From the NCBI GenBank assembly GCA_026398595.1, contig JAPLSO010000033.1, forward strand, positions 170,940-234,028: DNA of 63,089 nucleotides, written 5' to 3'. The notes beneath the pieces were generated by a model, which was not told the DNA's origin, did not search any database, and worked only from the letters and a program-made list of their open reading frames with translations. Origin of the DNA: Spirochaetota bacterium (GTDB lineage: Bacteria; Spirochaetota; Spirochaetia; Treponematales; Rectinemataceae). The translations under genes were made by a program, and so were the position numbers. This document shows positions 17,659-26,551 of the stretch, one piece after another (position 1 is the first letter of the stretch; each line of letters begins with the position of its first letter).

Positions 17659-18543
17659 ATGAAAGATTCCCCTGCGGAAAAGAGAATTCACCAAGCCCTG
17701 TACTACGAAAGACTTGTGGATGACCACTGCGCCTGCATTCTCTGTCCGAGGGGCTGCGTTATAGCTCCCGGCAGTTTTGGACACTGCGGGGCTCGTGCAA
17801 ATGCCGGCGGAACCTTGGTACTCCCGTATTACGGACTTATATCGTCAATTGCCATTGACCCCGTTGAGAAAAAGCCGCTGAGAATGTTTCTGCCAGGCAG
17901 CCTGACTTATTCGGTCGGTTTCTGGCACTGCACGATGGACTGTCCCTTCTGCCAGAACTGGGAGATAGCCCATCCTGACAAGGTCGAGCGGCGCTATCTA
18001 GAGCCTGCGCAACTCGTCGCCATGGCACTAACGTCGGGCTGCCCGTCGATCAGCTTCACCTATTCCGAGCCCTGCCTGCATATCGAATACCTCATCGAAG
18101 CCATGACCCTCGCTCGATCGGCTGGGCTCAAGACTATACTGGTGACGAACGGCAATCTCAGGCCTGAACCGGCGGCCAGCGTACTCCCCCTCACGGACGC
18201 GACGAATGTCGACCTAAAGACCTGGATTCCTGACCGGTACGGAAAAATCCTTGGAGGCGACATTAAGGCCGTCAAAGCCTTCATAGCCCTTGCCTATAGG
18301 CTTTGCCACGTTGAAGTGACCTCCCTTCTCGTTCCAGGCGTCTTGGACACTCCCGATCAGATCGAAAAAATCGCTCGATTTCTAGCAGGCATATCCAGGA
18401 CTATTCCCCTGCATATAACGCCCTACCACGAAGCCTATCTATGGGACAAGCGCCCGCTCGGCGCGGCTGAATCGGCGCGCATCGCAGAGCCCGCCTTCGC
18501 CCTCATCGACCACGTATATTACCAGCCTCCCTGGCTTCACTGA
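17659..18543 (+). CDS. amrS: AmmeMemoRadiSam-type radical SAM enzyme
   Basis: This 294-residue radical SAM protein binds its [4Fe-4S] cluster through Cys91, Cys95 and Cys98 (CTMDCPFC) and has the W following the motif as in PflX/AmrS proteins. An N-terminal cysteine-rich segment (C24-x-C-xx-C-xxx-C, then GHCGAR) is typical of this group. The conserved NVDLKTW and HITPYHEAYLWD segments fit AmrS. In many genomes it is grouped with AMMECR1 and MEMO1 partners; neither is next to it here. The reaction is unknown. The open frame extends far upstream but overlaps the previous gene; the ATG at 17659 is the sensible start. Confidence 0.85.
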   Translation: MKDSPAEKRIHQALYYERLVDDHCACILCPRGCVIAPGSFGHCGARANAGGTLVLPYYGLISSIAIDPVEKKPLRMFLPGSLTYSVGFWHCTMDCPFCQNWEIAHPDKVERRYLEPAQLVAMALTSGCPSISFTYSEPCLHIEYLIEAMTLARSAGLKTILVTNGNLRPEPAASVLPLTDATNVDLKTWIPDRYGKILGGDIKAVKAFIALAYRLCHVEVTSLLVPGVLDTPDQIEKIARFLAGISRTIPLHITPYHEAYLWDKRPLGAAESARIAEPAFALIDHVYYQPPWLH

Positions 18544-18572
18544 TCCGGAGGATAAAAAACTTCCACCTCCTC

Positions 18573-18601
18573 TTGACACAATCTGGGCTTTTCGGCATTG
18601 T
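18573..18601 (+). promoter_or_regulatory. Promoter of the tRNA-His/Arg/Lys unit
   Basis: A perfect TTGACA at 18573-18578 and CATTGT at 18596-18601 are separated by 17 bases. The transcript would begin about ten bases ahead of tRNA-His. Confidence 0.5.
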
Positions 18602-18619
18602 AGTGCGTGCCGATTGCAT

Positions 18620-18693
18620 GGTGGGTGTAGCTCAGGTGGTAGAGTGCCAGACTGTGGATCTGGTTGTCGTGGGTTCAAACCCCACCACCCACC
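18620..18693 (+). tRNA. tRNA-His (GTG)
   Basis: The cloverleaf folds with acceptor GTGGGTG/CACCCAC, anticodon stem CCAGA/TCTGG and loop CTGTGGA (anticodon GTG). The T-loop is TTCAAAC. The extra G at -1 (18620) opposite C73 is encoded, the identity element of tRNA-His. CCA is not encoded. Confidence 0.97.
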
Positions 18694-18742
18694 CGAGCCC
18701 AATACCTTCCGCCCAGGAATTGGGCCTGTTTTCAAGACCGAT

Positions 18743-18816
18743 GCGTTCGTAGCTCAGCTGGATAGAGCGACGGACTTCGAATCCGTAGGTCGCAGGTTCG
18801 ACTCCTGTCGGACGCA
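18743..18816 (+). tRNA. tRNA-Arg (TCG)
   Basis: The acceptor is GCGTTCG/CGGACGC with one G-T pair, the anticodon stem ACGGA/TCCGT and the loop CTTCGAA (anticodon TCG, reads CGA). Discriminator A; CCA not encoded. Confidence 0.97.
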
Positions 18817-18831
18817 ATTGAGGTTGTTTTT

Positions 18832-18904
18832 GGGCCGTTAGCTCAGCTGGTAGAGCAGTAGACTCTTAATCTGCGGGTCGCAGGTTCGATCCCTGCACGG
18901 CTCA
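18832..18904 (+). tRNA. tRNA-Lys (CTT)
   Basis: The acceptor is GGGCCGT/ACGGCTC, the anticodon stem GTAGA/TCTGC and the loop CTCTTAA (anticodon CTT). Discriminator A; CCA not encoded. It is the last tRNA before a hairpin terminator. Confidence 0.96.
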
Positions 18905-18920
18905 ATTCATGGGTTTTGCA

Positions 18921-18949
18921 GTTTCCCGCCCTCGCGGGAAACTACTTTT
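18921..18949 (+). terminator. Terminator after tRNA-Lys
   Basis: Nine-base perfect arms GTTTCCCGC/GCGGGAAAC flank loop CCTC and are followed by TACTTTT. It separates the His-Arg-Lys unit from the Leu-Gly unit. Confidence 0.75.
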
Positions 18950-18952
18950 CCC

Positions 18953-18982
18953 TTGACAGTTTTATGAGCATTCCGCTAGGAT
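18953..18982 (+). promoter_or_regulatory. Promoter of the tRNA-Leu/Gly unit
   Basis: TTGACA at 18953-18958 and TAGGAT at 18977-18982 are 18 bases apart, directly after the preceding terminator and 12 bases ahead of tRNA-Leu. Confidence 0.5.
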
Positions 18983-18993
18983 GCGCCTTGAGC

Positions 18994-19074
18994 GCGAGAG
19001 TGGTGGAATGGCAGACACGCTAGACTTAGGATCTAGTGCCTTGCGGCGTGAGGGTTCAAATCCCTTCTCTCGCA
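18994..19074 (+). tRNA. tRNA-Leu (TAG)
   Basis: This is a class II tRNA with acceptor GCGAGAG/CTCTCGC, anticodon stem CTAGA/TCTAG, loop CTTAGGA (anticodon TAG) and a short variable arm. Discriminator A; CCA not encoded. Confidence 0.96.
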
Positions 19075-19097
19075 TGTCGGGATGAGGGATCACCAAC

Positions 19098-19169
19098 GCG
19101 GGAATAGCTCAGTGGTAGAGCGCGACCTTGCCAAGGTCGATGTCGCGGGTCCGACTCCCGTTTCCCGCT
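19098..19169 (+). tRNA. tRNA-Gly (GCC)
   Basis: The acceptor is GCGGGAA/TTCCCGC, the anticodon stem CGACC/GGTCG and the loop TTGCCAA (anticodon GCC). Discriminator T, usual for bacterial tRNA-Gly; CCA not encoded. The T-loop reads TCCGACT. Confidence 0.96.
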
Positions 19170-19178
19170 TCGATTCGT

Positions 19179-19213
19179 GGCGATTCGGAACCGAACCGAA
19201 TCGCCTTTTTTTT
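19179..19213 (+). terminator. Terminator after tRNA-Gly
   Basis: Ten-base arms GGCGATTCGG/CCGAATCGCC with a 7-base loop are followed by eight T. It closes the tRNA cluster before tig. Confidence 0.9.
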
Positions 19214-19299
19214 GCGTTGAGCGGTTTTTTGCCCTGAATACCCGCCCGGCGCCCAGCCGGTCTTTCGACCTGGCTGTATTTGGATTCCCAGAGGGACCT

Positions 19300-20655
19300 A
19301 TGGATATTTCGGAAAAAAAGATCGAGAAGCTCGAGCATTCGAAGAACAAGATGACCGCTACCGTACCTGTCTCGGAGGTGAAAAAGATCTATGAGGAGAT
19401 GACGGCCGAGTACACAAAGTCCGTCAGGATCGACGGGTTCCGCCCAGGTCATGTCCCTGTTGCCGTCCTCGAAAGAAAGTTTGGTGAGACCTTGAGGCTG
19501 GACGCCATGGGAAGGGTTCTCGAGAAGGCTGTAGACGCTGCCCTCCTGGATGCCGAGGACAAGCCCTTGGCGTATGAGGCTCCAACTCTCGACGGCGAAC
19601 CCGATTTCGCCGTGGATAAGGATTTTATCTTCTCTGTCTCCTATGATGTATTCCCCCATTTCGAACTTCCCTCACTCGAGTCCATCTTTATCTCTGTTCC
19701 CTCAGTCTCAATCGGAAAGGAAGATGTAGCGAAGGAACTCGAGCAGATCAGGGAGAGGAACGCCATAGTCGTCGAAAAGACTTCCAAAGCTGTCAAGGGC
19801 GACATCGTCACTCTCAACTGGAATGAACTCGATGCCGAAGACAAGCCCGTGCCGGGCTCGAGCCGAGAGGATTTCACCTTCGAGCTGGGCAAGGGGCTCA
19901 ATCTTTACAAATTCGATGACGAGATCGAAGGCCTTTTAGCTGGCGAGTCCAAGACTTTTAATAAGAGTTATAAAGAGGATTATGAGTATAAGGAACTGGC
20001 CGGAAAATCCGTCACGCTCTCTGTCACCGTCACCAAAGTCAAGCAGAAGGATCTGCCTGCCCTCGACGATGAGCTCGCCCAGGACGTTTCCGAAAAGTAC
20101 AAGACCCTCGCCGATCTGGAGGCAGCCGTATCCTCCCAGCTCGCCGCGTCCCTGGATTTGAAACTCCGAAACCTGAAGGAAAAAGCCGTCGTCGACGTGC
20201 TGCTTTCCAGAGTGTCCATGGACATACCCGTCTCAATGGTGAACGCCGAACTCGATATGCGCTGGGAATCCTTGAAGCGTGAGATGGGCGTCGATTCGGA
20301 TGAGAAGATGGAGAGGATAGCCACGTATTCCGGCAAGACAAGGGAAGCGCTCCGCGAGGACTGGAAGCCCGCCGTCGAGAAGGCCATCCGCGGTCGAATC
20401 ATCCTCGACAAACTCATGGAGGCAGGTTCCTTCATCGCCTCGGACGAGGATCTCGCCTCCGAGTACGCACGCCAGGCCGAGGATGCATCGCTTTCACCCG
20501 AGGAAGTAAAGGCCGAATACGAAAAACGCCAGTCTGTTGAGTACCTCAAGGACCAGATCAAGGAGCGTAAATTCTTCGACTCTATCCTCGCAAGCGCAAC
20601 GGCCAGCAAGGGCGAGACCGTCGCCTTCGTGGACTTCATGGGCCACAATGAGTAA
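19300..20655 (+). CDS. tig: Trigger factor
   Basis: This is the ribosome-bound chaperone and peptidyl-prolyl isomerase. The 451-residue protein has an N-terminal ribosome-binding domain containing the tail-loop motif IDGFRPGHVPVAVLERKFG (family GFRxGKxP; here H replaces K). A PPIase domain lies near residues 160-245 (GDIVTLNWNEL), with a long helical C-terminal domain. Start at 19300 behind AGAGGGA; the frame upstream runs into the tRNA terminator. It heads the classic tig-clpP-clpX order. Confidence 0.95.
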   Translation: MDISEKKIEKLEHSKNKMTATVPVSEVKKIYEEMTAEYTKSVRIDGFRPGHVPVAVLERKFGETLRLDAMGRVLEKAVDAALLDAEDKPLAYEAPTLDGEPDFAVDKDFIFSVSYDVFPHFELPSLESIFISVPSVSIGKEDVAKELEQIRERNAIVVEKTSKAVKGDIVTLNWNELDAEDKPVPGSSREDFTFELGKGLNLYKFDDEIEGLLAGESKTFNKSYKEDYEYKELAGKSVTLSVTVTKVKQKDLPALDDELAQDVSEKYKTLADLEAAVSSQLAASLDLKLRNLKEKAVVDVLLSRVSMDIPVSMVNAELDMRWESLKREMGVDSDEKMERIATYSGKTREALREDWKPAVEKAIRGRIILDKLMEAGSFIASDEDLASEYARQAEDASLSPEEVKAEYEKRQSVEYLKDQIKERKFFDSILASATASKGETVAFVDFMGHNE

Positions 20656-20752
20656 ACTCTGCATGCAGGCTTTTCGGCCGTTCCCCTATCCTCGAGGACT
20701 TGGGGATGAACGCAAAGAATGCCTTAAGATCCGATAACCGAGGTTGCCGACC

Positions 20753-21373
20753 ATGCATGAGCAGATGAACAGTCTCGTCCCCATCGTCATAGAGCAGACG
20801 GGCATAGGCGAACGCTCCTATGATATCTTTTCCAGACTTTTAAAGGACAGGATTGTCTTCATCGATGGAGAGATAAATGACGTCACGGCCGATCTGGCTG
20901 TGGCCCAGCTTCTTTTTCTCCAGTCCCAGGATCCCGCCAAGGATATATCCCTCTATATTAATTCGCCGGGCGGTTCGGTGACGGCAGGACTTGCCATCTA
21001 TGACACCATCCAGTACCTGAGTCTGGACGTTCAGACCATCTGCCTGGGACAGGCGGCCTCAATGGCGGCTCTCATCTTCGCCTGCGGGGCCCTGGGCAAG
21101 CGTTTCGCCCTCCCATCGTCACGGATTCTTATTCATCAGCCTTGGGGCAATGCTTCAGGACAGTCGAGCGACATAAGCCTCCAGGCCCGGGAGATCCTGC
21201 GCCTGAAACGGCTCACCATCGAGTACTTCGCGCGCCACACGGGTAAAACCAACGAGCGCATCTCTTCCGACATGGAACGCGATTTCTACATGAGCGCCCA
21301 GGAGGCCGTAGACTACGGTCTCGCCGATAAGATTATGGAGCCGAGGAAACATGGCGAAGCCAAAAAAGCCTGA
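20753..21373 (+). CDS. clpP: ATP-dependent Clp protease proteolytic subunit
   Basis: This serine peptidase forms the ClpP tetradecamer. The catalytic Ser103 lies in GQAASMAAL, His128 in ILIHQPWG, and the Asp near 177 in the [11 protein letters not shown] region. I use the ATG at 20753 (206 residues) with GAGG upstream; a TTG three codons earlier is also in frame. It overlaps clpX by 23 bases, so the peptidase and its unfoldase are coupled. Confidence 0.95.
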   Translation: MHEQMNSLVPIVIEQTGIGERSYDIFSRLLKDRIVFIDGEINDVTADLAVAQLLFLQSQDPAKDISLYINSPGGSVTAGLAIYDTIQYLSLDVQTICLGQAASMAALIFACGALGKRFALPSSRILIHQPWGNASGQSSDISLQAREILRLKRLTIEYFARHTGKTNERISSDMERDFYMSAQEAVDYGLADKIMEPRKHGEAKKA

Positions 21374-22607
21374 TTCGAGCACCGAGCCCGAAGCCTTCTG
21401 CTCATTTTGCGGGAAAAGCTCGAGCTTTGCCAAGAAAATGATAGCCGGCCCAGGCGTCAATATCTGCGACGAATGTGTGGAGATCTGTCAACAGATTCTG
21501 CGCGAAGAGGAACAGAAGATATCGGCTTCCTTCCTTGAGGAAGTCCCCAGACCTAAGGCTGTCAAGGAATTCCTCGACTCCTATATCATAGGTCAAGACT
21601 ACGCCAAGCGTGTCCTTTCGGTCGCTGTCTATAATCACTACAAGCGGATTCAGCACCGGCAGATGGCCGACTCCGATGTCGAGATCGAAAAGGCCAATGT
21701 CCTCCTCATAGGCCCGACGGGAACGGGTAAAACCCTCCTCGCCCGCACCTTGGCCAGGAGGCTCAAGGTGCCTTTCGCCATTGCGGACGCCACTACGCTC
21801 ACCGAAGCCGGCTATGTCGGCGAAGACGTCGAAAATATCCTCCTCAAGCTCATTCAGGCAGCTGGAGGCAACATTGAGGCTGCCGAACGCGGCATTGTCT
21901 ACATTGACGAGATCGATAAAATTGCCCGCAAGGGCGAGAACGCCTCGATCACCCGCGATGTCTCAGGCGAGGGAGTCCAACAGGCCCTCCTGAAGATCAT
22001 CGAGGGAACTATAGCCAGTGTCCCTCCCCAGGGAGGACGCAAGCATCCAAACCAGGAATACCTGAAGATCGACACTACGAATATTCTCTTTATCTGCGGC
22101 GGGGCCTTCGTAGGCCTGGACAGGATCATCGAGTCTCGTGTCTCGAGCCATCCCCTCGGCTTCGGTGCCGACATCAAGCCGATAGGCGAAAAAAACCTCC
22201 GCGAACTCTTCGTCCAGTTGCATCCTGATGACCTCATCAAGTTCGGCATGATACCCGAATTCATCGGCCGCCTACCCATCCATGTCGCCCTGGACGAGCT
22301 GACGTGCACAGACTTGAAGCGTATCATCACCGAACCCAAGAATTCCGTCATCAAGCAGTATAGAGCTTCGCTCGCCTTGGACGACGTCGATCTCGTCTTT
22401 GAAAACGATGCCGTGGACGCCATAGCGGATAAGGCCATTGCACAGAAGACAGGAGCCAGGGGCATCCGCTCCATTGTCGAAGCCATGATGATAGATGTCA
22501 TGTTCGATCTACCCAGCGAGAAAGGCGCCAAGCGCGTCATCGTGGACAAGGACGTCGTCGAGGGCAGGACGCCCTGCAAGGTGGAGTATTCGCAAAAGTC
22601 GGCCTGA
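21351..22607 (+). CDS. clpX: ClpX unfoldase
   Basis: This AAA+ ATPase selects, unfolds and threads substrates into ClpP. The N-terminal zinc-binding domain is present (CSFCGKS ... CDECVEIC, residues 14-42). Walker A is GPTGTGKT, Walker B is [11 protein letters not shown], and the sensor/arginine region [12 protein letters not shown] is near the C terminus. At 418 residues it is full length. GAGG lies four bases before the ATG within clpP. Confidence 0.96.
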   Translation: MAKPKKPDSSTEPEAFCSFCGKSSSFAKKMIAGPGVNICDECVEICQQILREEEQKISASFLEEVPRPKAVKEFLDSYIIGQDYAKRVLSVAVYNHYKRIQHRQMADSDVEIEKANVLLIGPTGTGKTLLARTLARRLKVPFAIADATTLTEAGYVGEDVENILLKLIQAAGGNIEAAERGIVYIDEIDKIARKGENASITRDVSGEGVQQALLKIIEGTIASVPPQGGRKHPNQEYLKIDTTNILFICGGAFVGLDRIIESRVSSHPLGFGADIKPIGEKNLRELFVQLHPDDLIKFGMIPEFIGRLPIHVALDELTCTDLKRIITEPKNSVIKQYRASLALDDVDLVFENDAVDAIADKAIAQKTGARGIRSIVEAMMIDVMFDLPSEKGAKRVIVDKDVVEGRTPCKVEYSQKSA

Positions 22608-22629
22608 AGAGGCGGAAGCCTCCTAAAAA

Positions 22630-22726
22630 TACCTGAGCGGGGTGGCCGCCGAACCTTCGTCGAAGGATTCCGCAGCCTGAGAAGATACCCGATGAACCTG
22701 ATCCGGATAATGCCGGCGGAGGGACC
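22630..22726 (+). promoter_or_regulatory. TPP (THI-element) riboswitch
   Basis: The conserved core of the thiamine pyrophosphate aptamer is present in order: GGGGTG, the sensor CTGAGA with ATACCC, then AACCTGATCCGGATAATGCC and GGAGGGA. The strand that closes the aptamer (GGAGGG, 22718-22723) is also the ribosome-binding site of the next gene, whose ATG is at 22727. Ligand binding should therefore hide the site directly and stop translation when TPP is high. The 5' boundary is approximate. Confidence 0.93.
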
Positions 22727-23758
22727 ATGAAGACCAAGCTTTTCCAGTCATCTTTTTCCCGGGTTGCGCTGTGCACCGCAGCCGCCTTGCTCATCGCATC
22801 GGGTTTCTGCGAGGCAGCCGGTGCGGGCAAACTGGTCGTGTGGACCTACGACTCCTTCGTATCGGAGTGGGGACCGGGAGCACCACTCGCCAAGCTCTAT
22901 CGGGAAAAAGGCGGTTCCGAGATAGAGTTTGTCTCGAAGGGTGACGGAGGAGCTCTCCTCGGTTCCCTGCTCTCAATGGGGAAATTGTCCCAGGTCGACA
23001 TCGTCATCGGACTCGACAATCTTCTGGCCGGCCAGGCCTTGGCCAGTGGCCTGTTCGCCGAATCCAGGCTTCCGAATCTGTCAAAAATCAATACATCTAT
23101 ATTGGTCGATGCCAGGAACCGGCTGGTCCCCTTCGATTACGGCACGTTCGCCCTGATTTGGGACAGCCAGTCCTCGGTTCCTCCTCCTCACAGCCTTGAG
23201 GATCTTGTCTCTCCCGTCTACGCGAAAAAGCTGATTCTGATGGATCCCCGGACAGCAACCCCCGGCCTTGGCTTCCTGGCCTGGACCCAGGCTGTCTATG
23301 GGGAAAAATGGAAAGAATATTGGCTCAGGCTCAGGCCCTCCGTGCTCGCCATGACTCCAGGTTGGGATACTGGTTATGGGCTCTTCACGAGAGGCGAGGC
23401 GCCTCTCGTTCTCAGCTATTCCACGAGCCCTGCCTATCATAAGGCCTACGAGAATAACGAGCGATACAAAACCCTTGTTTTCGCGCAGGGGCATGTAAAC
23501 CAGATCGAACTCGCCGGAGTGCTGGCTGACTCAAAGAATCTGCAGCAGGCTGAGGAATTCCTCGATTTCCTCCTCTCCGACGAAGCCCAGGCCCTCATTC
23601 CCGAGACCCAGTGGATGTACCCGGCCAATTCCAAGGCTACCCTTCCTCCTTCGTTCGCGGTTGTCCCGAAGGGCATCAAGTTCCTGCCCTCCCATCTCTT
23701 CGACGCGGCGAAGGATCCTGAGGAAGCGGTGGCCATTTTCAGTTCGGCCCCGCACTGA
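22727..23758 (+). CDS. thiB: Thiamine ABC transporter, substrate-binding protein
   Basis: This is the periplasmic receptor of the thiamine/TPP importer, 343 residues. An N-terminal signal sequence ends around residue 30 (hydrophobic core VALCTAAALLIASGF). A cysteine at residue 29 (ASGFCEAA) gives a weak, non-standard lipobox, so anchoring as a lipoprotein is possible but unproven. The mature part starts KLVVWTYDSFVSEWGPG, closely like ThiB/TbpA. Expression is governed by the riboswitch immediately upstream, which is the strongest evidence for the substrate. Confidence 0.92.
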   Translation: MKTKLFQSSFSRVALCTAAALLIASGFCEAAGAGKLVVWTYDSFVSEWGPGAPLAKLYREKGGSEIEFVSKGDGGALLGSLLSMGKLSQVDIVIGLDNLLAGQALASGLFAESRLPNLSKINTSILVDARNRLVPFDYGTFALIWDSQSSVPPPHSLEDLVSPVYAKKLILMDPRTATPGLGFLAWTQAVYGEKWKEYWLRLRPSVLAMTPGWDTGYGLFTRGEAPLVLSYSTSPAYHKAYENNERYKTLVFAQGHVNQIELAGVLADSKNLQQAEEFLDFLLSDEAQALIPETQWMYPANSKATLPPSFAVVPKGIKFLPSHLFDAAKDPEEAVAIFSSAPH

Positions 23759-23775
23759 GATCCAAGGTTTGAGAA

Positions 23776-25449
23776 GTGACTTCCATCAGGGCATCAGGAA
23801 GAATGGGAACGCTGCTCAGGCTGTTTCCTGCCGCCATAATCCTCCTCACGCTCTTGCCTTTCCTCGCTTTCGCCGCTCAGGGACTAAAGGCCGTGTCTCC
23901 GTCCGTCCTCGGCCCGGGAACTTGGCTCTCCGAGCACCTCTTCACTTCCACTCTGCGCTCAGCCTTAAGTTTCAGTCTTCTCCAGGCTGGAGCGAGTACC
24001 GTCCTCGCCGTCCTCATCGGCCTTCCCGGTGCCTATATCGTCGCAAAATACCGTTTCCCGGGAAGAAAGCTCCTCTTTTCCCTCTCAGCCGTACCATTCT
24101 GTCTACCTCCACTTCTCGTCATTCTCTCCTTCATCCTGTATTACGGGAGGACGGGATGGATTTCAAAGCTTATCGCGCTTCTGGGTTTTCAGCGCTCCGG
24201 CTATAGTGGGTTTCTCTACAGCTTCTGGGGTCTCGTCTTCGTCCATGCCTTTTACAACTTTCCGATCGTCATCCAGAACCTCGGCTCGCTCTGGGCCCGG
24301 ATGCCCAGAAGCAGGGAAGAAGCGGCGAGAACCCTTGGTGCGGGCAAGATCAGGGCCTTTGCCGCCGGTACACTCCCCTTCCTTCTACCCTCCCTGCTCC
24401 AGTCGGCCAGTCTTATCTTCCTCTTCTGCTTTTTCAGCTTCACCATCGTCCTGGTATTCGGAGGACTTTCGGGCTCGACCCTCGAAGTTGGAATCTACCG
24501 CGCGATCCGCTTTACCAACGATAAGCCCCAGGCTCTCTTGCTAGCGCTCGTTCAGACTTCGACCGCTCTCGCTGTCGTCGCGGTTTTCGCTTATTTCGAT
24601 TCCCGGTCCACCTACGCAGCCAAAGGCTTCGGAGCCGCCCCTCCTCTTGGGAAGCCTGGAAGGGCAGCGAAATCCTTGATCCTTGTCTACGGCCTTCTTT
24701 TAGCCATTTTCTTCCTGGGGCCCCTTGCCGCACTCGCCGCCGAGGCCTTCACGGTGCGGTCTTCCTTGGCCGGGAACGCAGTATTCGGACTCGACAATTT
24801 CCGCCGGATCTTCGCGAGTCCAGGATCGCCCCTTCTCTCAGCCACCTTCAACAGTCTTGCCTTGAGCGGATCGGCCGCCCTTTTCGCCACTTTGATTGGT
24901 CTTCTGCTCGGCCTTTCGCTCAAGTCCTTTTCCTCTAATCCGAAAACCGGACGCCGGCGAAGACTGTCTCCAGGTATGGCGGCAGTCGTCATGTCTCTGC
25001 CCCTCGCCCTTTCCCCAGCAGTCGTCGCCTCAGGCTGGTCCGCGCTCTTTTCGCATGGAGGCAGCCTTCTTGTTGTCGCCGGGCAGATAGCCATGGCCTG
25101 GCCCTTCGTCGCGCGATCCCTGAGGGCAGCCTTCGCCGCCCTGGATACAAGTAAGCGCGAGGCTGCCCTCGTCCTGGGCGCAAAACCAGTTCAGGCCGCC
25201 TTCCTCGTCGATCTTCCGGCTATACTTCCATCGATACTGGGTGCTGCCGCCTTCGCCTTCTCCATGACGATGGGGGACGCCAATATACCTCTCATGCTCG
25301 GAGGAGGCGGAAGCGAAACCCTCCCTCTTCTCCTGTATCGTCTCAGTTCATCGTATCGCTACGGCGAAGCCTGCGCCGTAGGCCTGGTTCTTGCTGCCTT
25401 CACGAGCCTCGCTTTTTTTCTGAAAGGGAAGAATGATGAGCTATCTTGA
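23776..25449 (+). CDS. thiP: Thiamine ABC transporter, two-domain permease
   Basis: This 557-residue inner-membrane protein has two fused BPD_transp_1 domains (about residues 55-270 and 330-550). Each carries the EAA-type coupling loop (EEAARTLGAGKIRAF and REAALVLGAKPVQAAF). This is the fused architecture of ThiP/FbpB permeases. It starts with GTG 17 bases after thiB and overlaps thiQ by 17 bases, so it is part of the riboswitch-controlled operon. Confidence 0.92.
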   Translation: MTSIRASGRMGTLLRLFPAAIILLTLLPFLAFAAQGLKAVSPSVLGPGTWLSEHLFTSTLRSALSFSLLQAGASTVLAVLIGLPGAYIVAKYRFPGRKLLFSLSAVPFCLPPLLVILSFILYYGRTGWISKLIALLGFQRSGYSGFLYSFWGLVFVHAFYNFPIVIQNLGSLWARMPRSREEAARTLGAGKIRAFAAGTLPFLLPSLLQSASLIFLFCFFSFTIVLVFGGLSGSTLEVGIYRAIRFTNDKPQALLLALVQTSTALAVVAVFAYFDSRSTYAAKGFGAAPPLGKPGRAAKSLILVYGLLLAIFFLGPLAALAAEAFTVRSSLAGNAVFGLDNFRRIFASPGSPLLSATFNSLALSGSAALFATLIGLLLGLSLKSFSSNPKTGRRRRLSPGMAAVVMSLPLALSPAVVASGWSALFSHGGSLLVVAGQIAMAWPFVARSLRAAFAALDTSKREAALVLGAKPVQAAFLVDLPAILPSILGAAAFAFSMTMGDANIPLMLGGGGSETLPLLLYRLSSSYRYGEACAVGLVLAAFTSLAFFLKGKNDELS

Positions 25450-26551
25450 GATCGAGGACCTGGCCTTCAGGCGTAATTCCTTCGAGCTGCAGGTTTCTCT
25501 CTCCCTCGAAAAGGGAGAGATCGGCGTTCTGCTCGGTCCATCGGGCTGCGGCAAGACGAGCCTCCTTCGCTGTGCCGCCGGTCTCGAGCGGTCTTCTGGC
25601 GGTTCCATGATGGTCCACGGTCGGCAGATGACAGCCCTTGCGCCGGAACGCCGCAACTTGGGGTATGTCTTCCAGGACCTCGCCCTCTTCGATCACCTCA
25701 CTGGACGCGGCAATATGGAGTTTGGGCTCAAACTTAAGGGTTGGGACCGGGATGCGGCAGATAAACGCGTCGACGAACTCGCGGACAAGCTGAGAATCGT
25801 GACCCTCCTGGACAGGAAACCTCTGGAAATGTCGGGTGGAGAACGCCAGAGGCTTGCCTTCGCGCGATCGCTGGCCTTCCGCCCCGATCTCCTTCTCCTC
25901 GATGAACCCCTCTCATCACTCGACGCGCCGCTTCGCAGGGAACTGAGAGCCTTCCTCGGGGAAAGCCTTCGGCACGAAGGTGTGACAGCCCTCCATGTGA
26001 CGCATGACGTCGAGGAGGCACTGGAGCTGGCTGATACTCTCTTCCTCATGAAGAACGGCAAAATCGTATCTAGGGGAGCCCCGCGAGAGCTCTACTCCAG
26101 CCCCCGCGATGCCTGGACGATCTCCTTCTTGGGACTGGGCTCCCTTCTCCCTGCCGAAAAAATCCAGAAAAAAGGCTCCGGCTGGTCGCTGGCTACGCCG
26201 CTGGGTAGGATCGATCTATCAGGACGGGAGAATGACGACTGCGCAGAAGGATTGTCCAATTCAAAGACTTTTTGTCTTTATATTCCGTCGCGGGCCATAT
26301 CGATAGGCTGGAATACCGATGTATCGATTCATATCGGCGCCGAAGTGTTCCGTTCCGTCTATGCGGGCGGGCTCCAAAAAGTTTGGGCTCGAGCCTTAGC
26401 CTGCGGAGACATCGCGGCAGATACTACGCGCCAAGGATCGTACCAGACCCTGGTATTTGAAGCCGAACCTACGTTGATGCTTTCACCCGGAGAACGCATC
26501 GAGCTCGCCTTGGATCCCGGGCTTTGCTATATGGTCCCCGACAATCGGTGA
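25433..26551 (+). CDS. thiQ: Thiamine ABC transporter, ATPase
   Basis: This 372-residue ATPase energises ThiBP. Walker A is GPSGCGKTS, the signature MSGGERQRLAFARSLA, and Walker B LLLLDEPLSSLDAPLR. Unlike short ThiQ proteins (~230 residues) it has a C-terminal extension of about 130 residues that looks like the TOBE regulatory domain of PotA/FbpC-type ATPases. ATG is doubled at the start (25433, 25436) behind AAGGGAAG. Its end overlaps the end of convergent aroK by 25 bases. Confidence 0.9.
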   Translation: MMSYLEIEDLAFRRNSFELQVSLSLEKGEIGVLLGPSGCGKTSLLRCAAGLERSSGGSMMVHGRQMTALAPERRNLGYVFQDLALFDHLTGRGNMEFGLKLKGWDRDAADKRVDELADKLRIVTLLDRKPLEMSGGERQRLAFARSLAFRPDLLLLDEPLSSLDAPLRRELRAFLGESLRHEGVTALHVTHDVEEALELADTLFLMKNGKIVSRGAPRELYSSPRDAWTISFLGLGSLLPAEKIQKKGSGWSLATPLGRIDLSGRENDDCAEGLSNSKTFCLYIPSRAISIGWNTDVSIHIGAEVFRSVYAGGLQKVWARALACGDIAADTTRQGSYQTLVFEAEPTLMLSPGERIELALDPGLCYMVPDNR

